Shown piece by piece: positions 1 to 9,596 of a stretch of DNA of 64,000 bases. The DNA is from Arthrobacter alkaliphilus (GTDB lineage: Bacteria > Actinomycetota > Actinomycetes > Actinomycetales > Micrococcaceae), in contig NZ_JAKEEC010000022.1 in the NCBI RefSeq assembly GCF_021483235.1, forward strand, positions 1-64,000, given 5' to 3'. A program made the position numbers and the translations under genes. The notes beneath the pieces were generated by a model. That model made no database searches. It saw nothing but the letters and a program-made list of their open reading frames with translations, and had not been told where the DNA came from. Position 1 is the stretch's first letter. Every line of letters starts with the position of its first letter.

Positions 1-2600
1 CGAGCACCCGGACCGTCCAGGTCCCGGCCGCCGCCATCAAATCCCTCACACGGGATAGTACGACGCAGAAGGTTGCCACTGTCACCCTCACCGGTCCCGC
101 CGTGAACGGCACGACAATCACTGCCGGGCAGGTCCTCGTCCTCGCCCCCACCCCCGATATCGAATCCGGCGCCATCGTCTACATCAACACCCTGACCAGC
201 AACCCCGACGGGACGACCACCGCGTCCGTCACCCCCACCACCCCGGCAGACGCCTACACCGAGGGGACGGTCAACAGCATCGACCCGACCCTCACCAGCG
301 GATCCCCCGCCACCGTGGCCCAGTCCTTCGGCACGACACCTGCCCCGTCGGTCACAACCCAGGCCACCAGCGCGTCCGCGTTGCAATGCGACGCAGGGGT
401 CACCGCGGTTCCCGCAGGATTGTCCACGACCACCAACATGACCCCTTCCCTTGCAGCCATCTGGAAACACCCGATCTTCGGATTCGGCGGTGTCTACGTC
501 GGAACCGGTGGTCTGGATCTCTTCCAGTTCGACCTCGACGGAACCATCACCGTTAACCTCGGTGCCAGCATCTCCGGACAAGGCCAGTGCATTCTCACAT
601 TGCCCGAAGCAAAAACCCGTGTCCCCGCCGGAGAACTGGGCTTCGTTGCCCTCAGCGCCCGCCCCACACTGACACTGGAAGTCACCGGGACAGTCGCCAT
701 GAACACCTCCATCACCCTCAAGTGCGGAGCCGAATACCGCTGGAGCGCCGGGGCCGAGAGCCGCACAAAATTCTGCTCCACCACATCCCTGCCGCTGGCC
801 CTGACCAGCACCACCGGTGTTGAAGCCAAAGCCACCGCCGCCATCAACCTCGGCGTCGCCCTCGACGACATGGTCGGGATCACCGGCCAGCTCAACGCCG
901 CCATCGACACCAACTACACCCCCACAACGCACCCCATCGCCACCATCGACGCAACAGCCGGCTACGAACTCGGCGCCTGCCTGGCCTGCTTCTGGTCCGG
1001 CTCCCCCGCCCACGTCACCATGCTCACCGGGACCTTCTTCACCAAACGCATCGCCACCTACGACACCCCGCCCCCACCGCCTCCTGCCAGCACCGGCCCG
1101 CTCACCATCACCACGACCAGCCTGCCCGCGGCGACCGCCGGCACGGCATACCGGGCCACCCTCAGCGACGCGGGAGGCACCGGACCCTACACCTGGACCA
1201 TCACCACAGGCACACTCCCCCCAGGCCTCACCCTGGAACCGACCAACGGAACCATCACCGGCATACCCACGCAAGCTGGCACCAGCAACCTCACCATCAC
1301 CGTCACTGACAACCACAACAGCACCACCGCCCTCACCACCACCCTCACGACGCAACCCGCAGCCCCTCCCAGCCTCAGCGGCGTCAAAACCATCGTCAGT
1401 TCGGGGAACGCAGCTTATGCCCTGAAAAACGACGGGACGGTTTGGGCCTGGGGACAGAACACTTACGGGCAATTGGGCAACGGCACCACCACCAACAGCA
1501 GCACAGCCGTCCAAGTCGCTAGCCTTACTGGGGTCACCGCGATCACGGCCACCGTCTACAACGCCTACGCCCTACTTCAGGACGGGACCGTCCGGGCCTG
1601 GGGTTTCAACTCCTATGGGCAGCTCGGAAACGGCACCACTATCGACAGCAGCACCCCCGTCCAAGTCGCCGGGATCACGGGCGCCACCGCGATCACGGCC
1701 CACTCCTTTACCGCCTACGCCCTGCTTCAGGACGGGACCGTCCGGGCCTGGGGGGACAATTCATACGGTGAGCTGGGCAACGGCACCACCACCAACAGCA
1801 GCACACCCGTCCAAGTCACCGGCATCACCGGCGCCACCGCGATCACTGCGTATGAATATAAGGCCTACGCCGTGCTTCAGGATGGGACCGTCCGGGCCTG
1901 GGGGGACAATTCATACGGTGAGCTGGGCAACGGCACAACCACCAACAGCAGCACACCCGTCCAAGTCACCGGTCTCACCGGCGCCACCGCAGTCACGGCA
2001 AGCTATTTCAATGCGTACGCCGTACTGCAGGACGGGACCGTCCGGGCCTGGGGGCAGAACACGTCAGGGCAACTTGGTAACGGCACCACCACCAACAGCA
2101 ACACACCCGTCCAAGTCACCGGCATCACGGGCGCGACCGCGATCACGGCCCGTGGAAGCACAGCGTACGCCCTTCTGCGGGATGGGACCGTCCGGGCATG
2201 GGGGGACAACGGTTACGGACAATTCGGCAATGGCACCTCCGCCAACACCAGCCTCTCCCCCGTCCAAGTCACCGGCCTCACAGGTGCCACCGCGATCACG
2301 GCCAACAACTTCAATGCGTACGCCGTACTCCAGGACGGGTCCGTCTGGGCCTGGGGGGACAATTCATACGGTGAGCTGGGCAACGGCACCACCACCAACA
2401 GCAGCACCCCCATCCAAGTCAGCGGCCTTACGGCCGCCGCCTTGGTACCGCTGGCCGAGTACGGAAATGGCACCGTCTATGCCCTGCTGACCGACGGCAC
2501 CGTCCGTGCATGGGGAGATAACTATTACGGCCAACTGGGCAACGGCACCACCACCCCCAGCAGCACGCCAGTACAGGTCAGAGTGACATCCGGGCCGTAA
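1..2600 (+). CDS. RCC1-repeat surface/secreted protein, 5' end outside window
   Basis: The frame is open from base 3 of the window to the TAA at 2600, so the true start lies upstream and no signal peptide can be judged. Counting from the GTG at 102, residues about 325-415 form a putative Ig-like (He_PIG) module after a proline stretch. Residues about 430-832 hold eight RCC1-type repeats of about 51 residues, each with a core like YALLQDGTVRAWG and the ending QLGNGTTTNSSTPVQV. RCC1 repeats fold as a beta-propeller. In bacteria such proteins are usually exported or cell-surface proteins of unknown ligand. Several repeat units are almost identical at DNA level (around 1740-1800, 1890-1950 and 2350-2410), which suggests recent unit duplication. 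The molecular role is unknown. Confidence 0.85.
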   Translation, partial: STRTVQVPAAAIKSLTRDSTTQKVATVTLTGPAVNGTTITAGQVLVLAPTPDIESGAIVYINTLTSNPDGTTTASVTPTTPADAYTEGTVNSIDPTLTSGSPATVAQSFGTTPAPSVTTQATSASALQCDAGVTAVPAGLSTTTNMTPSLAAIWKHPIFGFGGVYVGTGGLDLFQFDLDGTITVNLGASISGQGQCILTLPEAKTRVPAGELGFVALSARPTLTLEVTGTVAMNTSITLKCGAEYRWSAGAESRTKFCSTTSLPLALTSTTGVEAKATAAINLGVALDDMVGITGQLNAAIDTNYTPTTHPIATIDATAGYELGACLACFWSGSPAHVTMLTGTFFTKRIATYDTPPPPPPASTGPLTITTTSLPAATAGTAYRATLSDAGGTGPYTWTITTGTLPPGLTLEPTNGTITGIPTQAGTSNLTITVTDNHNSTTALTTTLTTQPAAPPSLSGVKTIVSSGNAAYALKNDGTVWAWGQNTYGQLGNGTTTNSSTAVQVASLTGVTAITATVYNAYALLQDGTVRAWGFNSYGQLGNGTTIDSSTPVQVAGITGATAITAHSFTAYALLQDGTVRAWGDNSYGELGNGTTTNSSTPVQVTGITGATAITAYEYKAYAVLQDGTVRAWGDNSYGELGNGTTTNSSTPVQVTGLTGATAVTASYFNAYAVLQDGTVRAWGQNTSGQLGNGTTTNSNTPVQVTGITGATAITARGSTAYALLRDGTVRAWGDNGYGQFGNGTSANTSLSPVQVTGLTGATAITANNFNAYAVLQDGSVWAWGDNSYGELGNGTTTNSSTPIQVSGLTAAALVPLAEYGNGTVYALLTDGTVRAWGDNYYGQLGNGTTTPSSTPVQVRVTSGP

Positions 2601-2612
2601 AACGAAGGGAGC

Positions 2613-2639
2613 CCGAGGCTGGTTACGTTCCAGCCCCGG
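2613..2639 (+). terminator. possible terminator hairpin after the RCC1 gene
   Basis: CCGAGGCTGG and CCAGCCCCGG pair with one mismatch around a 7-base loop, 12 bases after the stop codon. There is no clear T-run, so it is only a candidate. Confidence 0.35.
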
Positions 2640-2716
2640 TCCCCCATCCGTGTCTTCCGGACACGCCAATGCGTAAGACGCGATCCGCCGAAATAAATTC
2701 CGGTGCCGATTTCTCA

Positions 2717-2915
2717 CAAGTCATGTCGCCCGGACCATCCGCCGCCATGAAAGACCAGGAGACAACAGAACCAGATCCCCAGCAAACTAAGCAGGGAGCC
2801 GGAGTCAGATAGAACACCCCAGCGGGGCAGACAGACGAATACCGTTCGCCCCACGCTCAGAGGCCCAAAAAGGGCCCCTGACGTGTGAAAACGTGCCCCA
2901 GGTGGGACTCGACCT
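2717..2915. repeat. attachment-site-like repeat, copy 1
   Basis: This stretch closely matches 47658-47857 and its right part matches 55481-55562, all in the same orientation. It begins with the motif GTCATGTCGCCC, passes through a block ending CTCAGAGGCCCAAAAAGGGC (terminator-like when read on the minus strand) and ends with GTGCCCCAGGTGGGACTCGA. On the minus strand that ending resembles the 3' end of an actinobacterial tRNA-Leu (T-loop TTCGAGT and acceptor strand), a usual target of integrases. This copy has diverged from the tRNA consensus. No integrase gene is adjacent. Confidence 0.6.
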
Positions 2916-2924
2916 GAGCTCTTA

Positions 2925-3570
2925 TCAGTCACCCTCGCGTGAGGTCCCGGGGGTTCGTTGTCCTATTTGTGACAGGAGATCCTTTTGCCGGTTCAGGACA
3001 TTCGGACAGGTTGGCCAGGGTTTGGGTGGGTGGATTTTTACCTTCGCCGGACTGGCGGGATATTTCGGCACCGTCGTGGGTGACGCGGATTGGGTGTCCT
3101 CGACGTAGATGGTGACGTTCCACCCTGCGTGAGTGCGGCCGACGTGCAGGCGCTGACGGCCCACCATGACGGCAGCTGCCCTGGGCACCTCGCGCTCGGC
3201 GCTGATAGCGGCCAGCGCCGGGGGAAGGTCGGTCGCGGCAGGGCGGGGCACCGACGAACCGCCGCCGTACGCCGGCCAAAACGGCGACGCCATGGTTTTT
3301 TGACCAGCCGCTCGTCGCGCACTTCGGCAGGAGGTGCCCGTCGAGTCGGACGGTAATCCTCTGACCCGCACACTCGGCGCCGATCTTCACCCGCCGTCCT
3401 GTGAGGTTGATCCAGCCATCCGGGCCCACGGTGCGGTCGACTTCGAGCGGTTCGTAGGGCGGGAGGGCTCCCAAGCGCTTGATGGTCGGCATTGCGCAGG
3501 GTGCCTGGGCGGGCGGCAACGCGGACGGTGAGCGCGTCCAGGTGCCCGGAGTCAAGGTTCGAAGGCACGG
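2925..3570 (-). pseudogene. IS481-type transposase, C-terminal remnant
   Basis: Two overlapping minus-strand frames together read like the C-terminal region of actinobacterial IS481-family transposases. One (3555 downwards) has LEVDRTVGPDGWINLTGR and GQRITVRLDGHLL. After a frameshift near 3300 the other (3371 downwards) has VMVGRQRLHVGRTHAGWNV followed by TIYVEDT. The DDE catalytic core is absent. The remnant abuts the truncated end of the glycosyltransferase pseudogene, so an insertion probably destroyed that gene. Family assignment is from pattern recognition. Confidence 0.6.
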
Positions 3571-3684
3571 ACTTGCCAGTTCGTCATCGACGGCGGACGT
3601 TTACCGTGTGTTCTTCGACCCGGACGCGGGCAAGCCGGCCTGCGCGCCGGGAAGCGACACTGCTGCGCGTCGGCACTGAGCTCC

Positions 3685-4709
3685 GGGTCCACAGTGGTCC
3701 GAACCGCTCCTTGTCGAGCCGGAAAGCGTAGGCAGCCATGAGGAATTGGACTAGAAGGAACGCGAGCCAGAGCAAGGCAATCCGGACCGGGTCAAGGAAA
3801 ATCAGCCCGTAGATGGCAAACACATCAACTATCGGCGCGAACAGCGGCAAAAGCACCTGCAGCACAAGCAGGTAGCCGAGCCCAAGGCGGCCAAGCTTCC
3901 CTGCCTGCCCCCCTTGGAAAACCGCCCCGCGGTGCTTCCACATGGCTTGGAGCGTGCCGTAGCACCAGCGGTATCGCTGCTTCCAGAGCGCGCCAAGGCT
4001 TGCGGGCGCCTCCGTCCAGGCTCTCGCATTGTCCTGATAAACCACGCGCCAACCGTCGCGGCATAACGACATCGTCAGGTCGGTGTCCTCCGCGAGGGTG
4101 TCGTTGCTGACGCCGCCCACCCGCAAGAGCGCGTCGCGTCGGAAGGCACCGATGGCGCCGGGCACGGTCGGCATGCACTCGGCGATGTCGAACAGCCGAC
4201 GGTCGAGGTTGAACCCAACCACGTACTCGATGTGCTGCCATGCCCCGAGGATGCCGCCCCGGTTCGCGACCTTCGTGTTCCCTGAGATGGCGCCGACCCG
4301 AGGATCGGCGAATGGCTGAATGAGCGCGCGGACGGTGTCCGGCTCGAACACGGTGTCACCGTCGACCATCACCACGATTTCGTGGGAAGCAAGGCCGAGG
4401 CCGGCATTGAGGGCCGAGGGCTTCCCCCGTTCTCTTTCCGGACCACGCGCACATTCGGCAATCCGAGGGCCTCGGCGAGGTCCGCGGTCCCGTCTCCGGG
4501 CTGACGGGGAACGGAAGATACGGTGCAGCAATGTTGGGGCCGCCGACAACCGCGACGAGCAGAAGGGAAAGATATCCTGCCACGACGGCCAACGCCCCGA
4601 TGCCAAGGAATTTGAGACGCCGCAGGCGCCTGCCGGAGGCATCGACAAAAACCGGCCTGCCCGGAACCGGGTAACTGTGTACATCGGGTGCTTCGTCAAA
4701 AGCCACCAT
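3685..4709 (-). pseudogene. deleted copy of the deacetylase-glycosyltransferase locus
   Basis: This is a near copy of 31728-34261 with an internal deletion of about 1.5 kb. The N-terminal 71 residues of the small membrane protein encoded from 34261 are present (start ATG 4709). Near 4497 the sequence jumps directly into the GT2 domain of the neighbouring gene, removing the rest of the first gene, the whole polysaccharide deacetylase domain and the start of the GT2 domain with its DDGSTDG motif. The later GT2 motifs DGDTVF, AEDTDLT and QRYRW and several membrane segments remain. The far end is cut at 3685, where an IS481-type remnant begins. DNA similarity to the intact copy also extends upstream to about 4852. 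A functional product is unlikely. Confidence 0.8.
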
Positions 4710-4943
4710 CGGGCACCAATCTTAGCGGATCGAACCCTTCCCTACATTGCCGTCACATCGAATCTACGGGATACAAGCCGCAATGTCCGACCGCGCTCCC
4801 GTGACACCTCGCGCTGCGCCATGCCGAGACGGCAACCAAGAAAAGACGGCCGAATGGCCACCCTTGGTGCTGGCGGAGATCATGTTGGTGCTGGCCCACC
4901 GGCCGGGATGACGCTCGGTGGTCAGCTAGATGACTTGGGATGG

Positions 4944-7313
4944 TTAGGGCAGGAAGTATCCGGCGAGGTCGGCGATGAGTTGGCTGGTTCCGGAGGAGCG
5001 GTTGAAGATGGTCACCTTGCCGTCAGGACCGACGGGGACGTTGACCAGGTTCGGGACGGTCTGGTTGGTGGTGAAGTTGAGGGTGGAGGCGTTGGGGAGT
5101 GGGCTTCCGGAAGCGTATGCGGTGAGAAACCCGTAGGACTGGGGTTCGGTGACGGTGAGGTTGAAGACGGCGGCGTAGACCGGGGAGGGGATGCCGTTGG
5201 CCCCGGCAACTTGGAAAGACACTGTTGAATCCGGTGGTGCAGGCGAGGTTGTCCTGGTGTCCAGAATCCGTGAGGGCGCAATTGCCTGGAAGGCGCCGGT
5301 GGCGGTCGCTCTGCCGGGGAGGTAGTAGCCGGCGATGTCGGCAATTAGTTCCGTCGCTCCGGATGAGTGGTTGTAGAGTGTGACCTTCCCGTCGGTGCCT
5401 ACCGGGACGGTGACCAGGTTGGGTACGGTCTGGCCGGATGCGAAGTTCAGGTTCGATGCGTCAGGGCGCGTGGTGCCGGAAGGGTAGGCGGTGATGAATC
5501 CGAAGGACTGGGGATTGGCGACGGTCAGGTTGAAAACAACGGCTGAGACTGTGGCTGGGATGTTTCCCACTCCGGCGACCTGGAACGACACCGTCGAATC
5601 GGGCGCCACTGGTGAGGATGTGCGGGTGTCCAGGAACCGGGAGGGGCTGAGAGCCTGGAATGTGCCGGCGGCTGTGGGCGTGCCTTGGAGGTAGTATCCG
5701 GATGTGTCGGCGATCAGTTCAGTGGTTCCGGAGGAGGTGTTCGTGAAGTTGATGGTGCCGTCGGCGCCTACAGGTGTGACGGCGGCATTGGGGATGGTCT
5801 GGCCTGGACCGTAGTTCACGTTCGAGGTTCCCGGTTGGGCGGTGCCCCCGGCGTAGGCGGTGATGAAACCATCAGCGGCCGGGCTTGTGACGGTGATGTT
5901 GAGGGCTACGGCTGAAACTCCGGTGGCCGGTATGCCGCCGCGTCCGGTGACCTTGACATTGATTGTCTGGCCTGGGCTGATGGGTCCGGTGATTCCTCCG
6001 GTGCCGTCGCGGCTGTCCAGTGCACGGTAGGGGGCCCGTGGGACGAAGCCGCCGGCCGCGACTACGGATCCGTTGGTGTCGGCCGGGCCCACGTACAGGA
6101 GGCGGTTGGGTGTTCCTGGTCCAGGGTTTGTAATGGCTCCTATGGTCGCGGAGGACGTCAGGGTGCTGGAGACCTGGGCGGGGGTCCATGCAGGGTGCTG
6201 GGCCAGGATCATTGCTGCCGCTCCTGCAGCGTGGGGGGCAGCCATTGATGTGCCGCTGAGGACGGCAGTCGCAGAGCTTGATGTATACCAGTCCGAGGTG
6301 ATCTGAACCCCTGGCGCGTAAAGATCCACGCAGGTCCCGTAGTTGGAGAAGGAACCTTGCCGGTCCGAGACGTCGGACGCGGCCACGGTCAGCGCGGCGG
6401 CCACCCGGGCCGGGGAGTCGGTGCAGGCATCGGTGCTTGCATTCCCGGCAGCGACGGTCACGGTGATCCCGTTATCGACGGCCCCCTGCACGGCAGCATC
6501 CAGGCCGCTGTCCGCAGCGCCTCCGATGCTGAGGTTGGCAACGGCCGGTTGCCCGGGCTGGTGTTGTTGGACCATCCAGTCAAGGCCGGCGATGACGTCC
6601 GAGTTCCACCCGCTGCCATCGCAGCCCAGCGCCCGGACCGGGACGAGGGTCGCCGATTTGGCCATGCCATAGGTGGCCCCTGCTGCGATGCCGGCCACAT
6701 GCGTGCCATGGCCATTGCAGTCCGATGTGCCCTGACCGTCATTAATCCCGCCGTTTGATCCGACACCGACAGCGTCAAAGCCAGCCTGAACGCGCCCTCC
6801 GAAGTCCTGGTGCGTGGCGAGGATCCCGGTGTCGATCACGTACACCGTCACACCGGTCCCGCCCGAGGGCGGCGAATAGGTGCCCGAGAGCGGCAAGGTG
6901 CGCTGGTCGGTGCGGTCCAGGCCCCACGGTGCCCCGTCCTGGGTGGCCTCGAGTTTCACCGGCTTGTCCGGCAGAACCCCGGCCACCCCGGGAACCGTGG
7001 ACAGCTCGGCTGCCTTCTGCGGCGTCGCCACCACCACAGCGCCCTTGACCGCGTGCGAGAACGTACGGCCCGTACGAACACCGCGGGCCTGCAGCGAAGC
7101 TGTTTGCCGCGCCGTATCTGCGGCCTGGTCATAACGAACGATGTAGCGCGCCTCGCCCGCTGCGGGGTCCGGGGTCAGGGAAACCTGCCCGCCGGCCGGG
7201 CCGAGGATGGCAGTCTCGGCAGGCTGGGATGGTGGCGGTGAGGCTTCGGCCACCCCGATGGGCAGGAGTAACAGCGCAGCGGTTGCCGCGGCCAGACGCT
7301 GAACCAAATGCAT
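4944..7313 (-). CDS. secreted subtilisin-like (S8) protease with three C-terminal repeats
   Basis: This 789-residue precursor has a signal peptide (residues 1-24) and an I9-type propeptide (about 45-115). Its peptidase S8 domain carries the catalytic triad D161 (VIDTG), H202 (NGHGTHVAG) and S356 (SGTSMAAPH), with oxyanion N291 (AAGN). Residues 412-789 are three repeats of about 120 residues. Each begins with a P-R-x-L-D-(S/T)-R motif, carries a block like TAYPSGTTRPDASNLNF and ends with ELIADIAGYYL. Such repeats are common on exported actinobacterial enzymes and probably help surface attachment. The gene starts 11 bases after the anti-sigma-like gene, so it is probably the last gene of the sigma factor operon and a target or effector of that signalling unit. 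Confidence 0.9.
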   Translation of the reverse strand: MHLVQRLAAATAALLLLPIGVAEASPPPSQPAETAILGPAGGQVSLTPDPAAGEARYIVRYDQAADTARQTASLQARGVRTGRTFSHAVKGAVVVATPQKAAELSTVPGVAGVLPDKPVKLEATQDGAPWGLDRTDQRTLPLSGTYSPPSGGTGVTVYVIDTGILATHQDFGGRVQAGFDAVGVGSNGGINDGQGTSDCNGHGTHVAGIAAGATYGMAKSATLVPVRALGCDGSGWNSDVIAGLDWMVQQHQPGQPAVANLSIGGAADSGLDAAVQGAVDNGITVTVAAGNASTDACTDSPARVAAALTVAASDVSDRQGSFSNYGTCVDLYAPGVQITSDWYTSSSATAVLSGTSMAAPHAAGAAAMILAQHPAWTPAQVSSTLTSSATIGAITNPGPGTPNRLLYVGPADTNGSVVAAGGFVPRAPYRALDSRDGTGGITGPISPGQTINVKVTGRGGIPATGVSAVALNITVTSPAADGFITAYAGGTAQPGTSNVNYGPGQTIPNAAVTPVGADGTINFTNTSSGTTELIADTSGYYLQGTPTAAGTFQALSPSRFLDTRTSSPVAPDSTVSFQVAGVGNIPATVSAVVFNLTVANPQSFGFITAYPSGTTRPDASNLNFASGQTVPNLVTVPVGTDGKVTLYNHSSGATELIADIAGYYLPGRATATGAFQAIAPSRILDTRTTSPAPPDSTVSFQVAGANGIPSPVYAAVFNLTVTEPQSYGFLTAYASGSPLPNASTLNFTTNQTVPNLVNVPVGPDGKVTIFNRSSGTSQLIADLAGYFLP

Positions 7314-7324
7314 GATTTACGCCC

Positions 7325-8059
7325 TTACTTGTAGGTGCCGTTGCCGTGAGCAGTCGGGGGCGGCTCGGGAATGGCCCCGGTATGACGGGGAGGCGTGCTC
7401 GTGGTGGGCAGTTCCGGCGGCTGGGCCGGTACCCCGGCCCGAGGAATGACCGGCGCTGCGCGGTGTTCGGTGGCCGGGGAGCCATGAAGGCCAAGGTTGG
7501 TTTGGGGACCTGGCACCGGTTCGCCCCGTTGCTGGTCGGAAACTGCCGGTGGCGTTACGGGTGCGCCGCCGGGTACAGCTTTGCCCGGCAGGGCCGGTTG
7601 CCCGGGCACGGGGACGGCCGGCGCAGGGGTATCAACGGGTTCAGGGATGCCTGGTAGTCGGTCGTTCGGAGCGGATGTGAGGGTGTCCACGAGGGTAGTG
7701 ACGGTGTCGCGGATATCCGGGTTCACAGCCGCCGCGACCGCCCCGGCTCCCGCGGTGAGACAGAGCGCCGTGGCGGCGATGACCAGCCGCGCGTGGCGTA
7801 TCCCGCGCCGGTTTTCGAGGCTGGAGACAGTGCCTGTTCCCGGGGCCGTGGTTGGTCCGGTATTCAGGCTTGCCAGCAGGGCGGCGAATTCACCCCGGGG
7901 TGTCGGCTGCTGGCCGTGCGCGATCCTGCGGACATGCATCAGCGCGGGTTTCAGCTGCCCGGCGTGGACGGGATGGTCCATTCCGGATTCGGTCAGCAGG
8001 TCCTCAACGATGCGCTGGTCGTGCAGCTCTTCGGCACCGCGGAAATCACTGGTGGTCAC
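7325..8059 (-). CDS. one-pass membrane protein, probable anti-sigma factor
   Basis: The 244-residue protein has a cytoplasmic-looking N-terminal region of about 90 residues and one membrane helix at about residues 93-113 (HARLVIAATALCLTAGAG). A long proline-rich outer tail follows. It overlaps the ECF sigma gene by 4 bases (ATGA), the usual arrangement for sigma/anti-sigma pairs. No zinc-binding HxxxCxxC motif is visible, so it is not a classical ZAS-type anti-sigma factor. The role is inferred from topology and position. Confidence 0.6.
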   Translation of the reverse strand: MTTSDFRGAEELHDQRIVEDLLTESGMDHPVHAGQLKPALMHVRRIAHGQQPTPRGEFAALLASLNTGPTTAPGTGTVSSLENRRGIRHARLVIAATALCLTAGAGAVAAAVNPDIRDTVTTLVDTLTSAPNDRLPGIPEPVDTPAPAVPVPGQPALPGKAVPGGAPVTPPAVSDQQRGEPVPGPQTNLGLHGSPATEHRAAPVIPRAGVPAQPPELPTTSTPPRHTGAIPEPPPTAHGNGTYK

Positions 8060-8604
8060 GATTTACCTTGGTCTTTCGTTTCCTGCCGGGCTTCCTTGAG
8101 GCGGCCCAGCGCGCGGCGTTGCAGTTGCTTGATAGCGCCCTGTGACTTGTTCATGATCCTGGCAGTGGACTCCAAAGACAGTTCGGCGATAACCCGCAAG
8201 GCGAGAACTTCCCTATAATCGTCGGGCAGGCTTTCCAGAAGCGCGAGTCCGTCGGCCATCGTGTCGAGCGCCTCGTCTTCAGCCGATTCCGTGAGGCGGG
8301 GGTCCCTGGCGGGGTCGTACTCAATCGATGCAGGCGTCCGGACCCGGCTGCGCTGGGAATCCACGGCCCGGGCATGAGCGATGGTGAAGATCAGGGTCCT
8401 CAGCCCTGCCGGCCCGCCCCTAAGGTCCCCGAGCCGCGGGTAAAGGGCCAGGAACACGTCCTGTGTCACGGACTCGGGATCCTCCACCCCGCGGGTCCGC
8501 AAATAACCGCAGACCCCGGGCGAGTACACCCGGTAGGCTTCGATGAACAAGGCATCCGGGTCTGCCTGCGCCAGACCCGTCCCCTCTGTCACCGATGTCT
8601 CCAC
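8056..8604 (-). CDS. ECF-type RNA polymerase sigma factor
   Basis: The 182-residue protein has the two ECF domains. Region 2 lies at about residues 20-90 (core-binding VTQDVFLALYPRLGD, then LIFTIAHARAVDSQR). Region 4 lies at about 115-170 (LPDDYREVLALRVIAELSLE and the recognition helix IMNKSQGAIKQLQRRALGRL). The start is GTG at 8604. The gene leads a three-gene operon with the membrane protein and the S8 protease and probably drives its own transcription. No sigma-specific promoter could be identified with confidence upstream. Confidence 0.88.
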   Translation of the reverse strand: METSVTEGTGLAQADPDALFIEAYRVYSPGVCGYLRTRGVEDPESVTQDVFLALYPRLGDLRGGPAGLRTLIFTIAHARAVDSQRSRVRTPASIEYDPARDPRLTESAEDEALDTMADGLALLESLPDDYREVLALRVIAELSLESTARIMNKSQGAIKQLQRRALGRLKEARQETKDQGKS

Positions 8605-8743
8605 TAGCCACCCCCGGCAGTCACTTTATCCGACAAGGCAGGACGGTCCGGACCCGCAGGTCCTGTCCACGCCTTCATGCGCTGCTCCTAGTCCGGCACG
8701 CCCCGAAGCGCGCCTACCGGACAGCAGCAGCCCAAGTAACTTC

Positions 8744-9376
8744 CTACGGTCGGCCGGCCATAGCAGGCTTGTGTGCCGTGCCGGTACCAGCCTGCTGCGG
8801 CGCTGCCGGAACAACAGCTTGGGAGGGCAGTTGGGGTGCCGCCGGAAGGTGTGCTGCCGCGTCGGCGGGAATGTGGGCGGTGGCCGACTCGGCTCCGGTT
8901 TCGGCCGGGCGGCGGCTTGCGGACTCTCCCGGGGACGCCACGGCGGCGCAGTAGGTGGCGATGTTCGTGGCGCCGCCGGCTGCGACGGTCAGGGACTTGT
9001 AAGCAGTCGATGAGGCGTCGAGCCCGCCATGGGCGAAGGCCTGGCAGAGTCCGTAGGCTGCCGGTCCTGTCGCGTCAGGGCCGACCGGCGCCCCCGACCG
9101 GCTGTCCGTGGGGCTTGCCGTCTCGGCAGGATCCGCCGTCGCCGGTGCCTCGGCGCTGGGGCTGACGTCGGTGGTGGGGGTGGCGTCTGCCTCGGCGGCC
9201 AGGGCGGTGAAAGCAGCCGGGGCGGGGGCGCCGATCAGCTTGTGGGCGCTTTGCTGCAGGGGTGCGGGCAGGCTCCCTGCGAACGCGGCGGCAGCGGTTC
9301 CTCCAACGGCGAGAGTTCCGGCGGCCAGTCCGCCGGCAGCGATCTTCCTGGTGAGCAGCGCGGTGAAAAATGACAT
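8744..9376 (-). CDS. small alanine/proline-rich secreted or anchored protein
   Basis: The start is ATG 9376, placed 4 bases after GGGAGG; the in-frame TTG at 9388 lies inside that ribosome site. The 210-residue product has an N-terminal membrane or signal segment (residues about 10-35, KIAAGGLAAGTLAVGGTAAA) and a low-complexity middle. A more ordered stretch, GLCQAFAHGGLDASSTAYKS ending at TYCAAV, has two cysteines. Small exported proteins with this last motif occur near sigma factor genes in actinobacteria. The function is unknown. It is separated from the sigma factor gene by about 140 bases. Confidence 0.6.
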   Translation of the reverse strand: MSFFTALLTRKIAAGGLAAGTLAVGGTAAAAFAGSLPAPLQQSAHKLIGAPAPAAFTALAAEADATPTTDVSPSAEAPATADPAETASPTDSRSGAPVGPDATGPAAYGLCQAFAHGGLDASSTAYKSLTVAAGGATNIATYCAAVASPGESASRRPAETGAESATAHIPADAAAHLPAAPQLPSQAVVPAAPQQAGTGTAHKPAMAGRP

Positions 9377-9596
9377 GAGACCTCCCAAGATAGGACAAAC
9401 TCAGCACCCCCAGGGGTGCAGGGCCCAGACCCTAGCTATGTAATCGCTACTGAGCCCGAAAAGTTACGCCCGCCCGGGAAAAGTTTTCTGACCACGCTCA
9501 GCGGACAAACGGGTCCAGTCCACTTCGGACTACTCCGTGAGGTAGCCCCCTGTAGCCCGGGCTGGTTGATAGGCGGGCAGGGTCACTGCACCGGGG

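Noticed and set aside
3584..4709. A functional glycosyltransferase gene of 371 codons
   Set aside because: The frame lacks the N-terminal half of the GT2 domain and its end is replaced by insertion-sequence material; comparison with 31.6-34.3 kb shows it is a deletion product.
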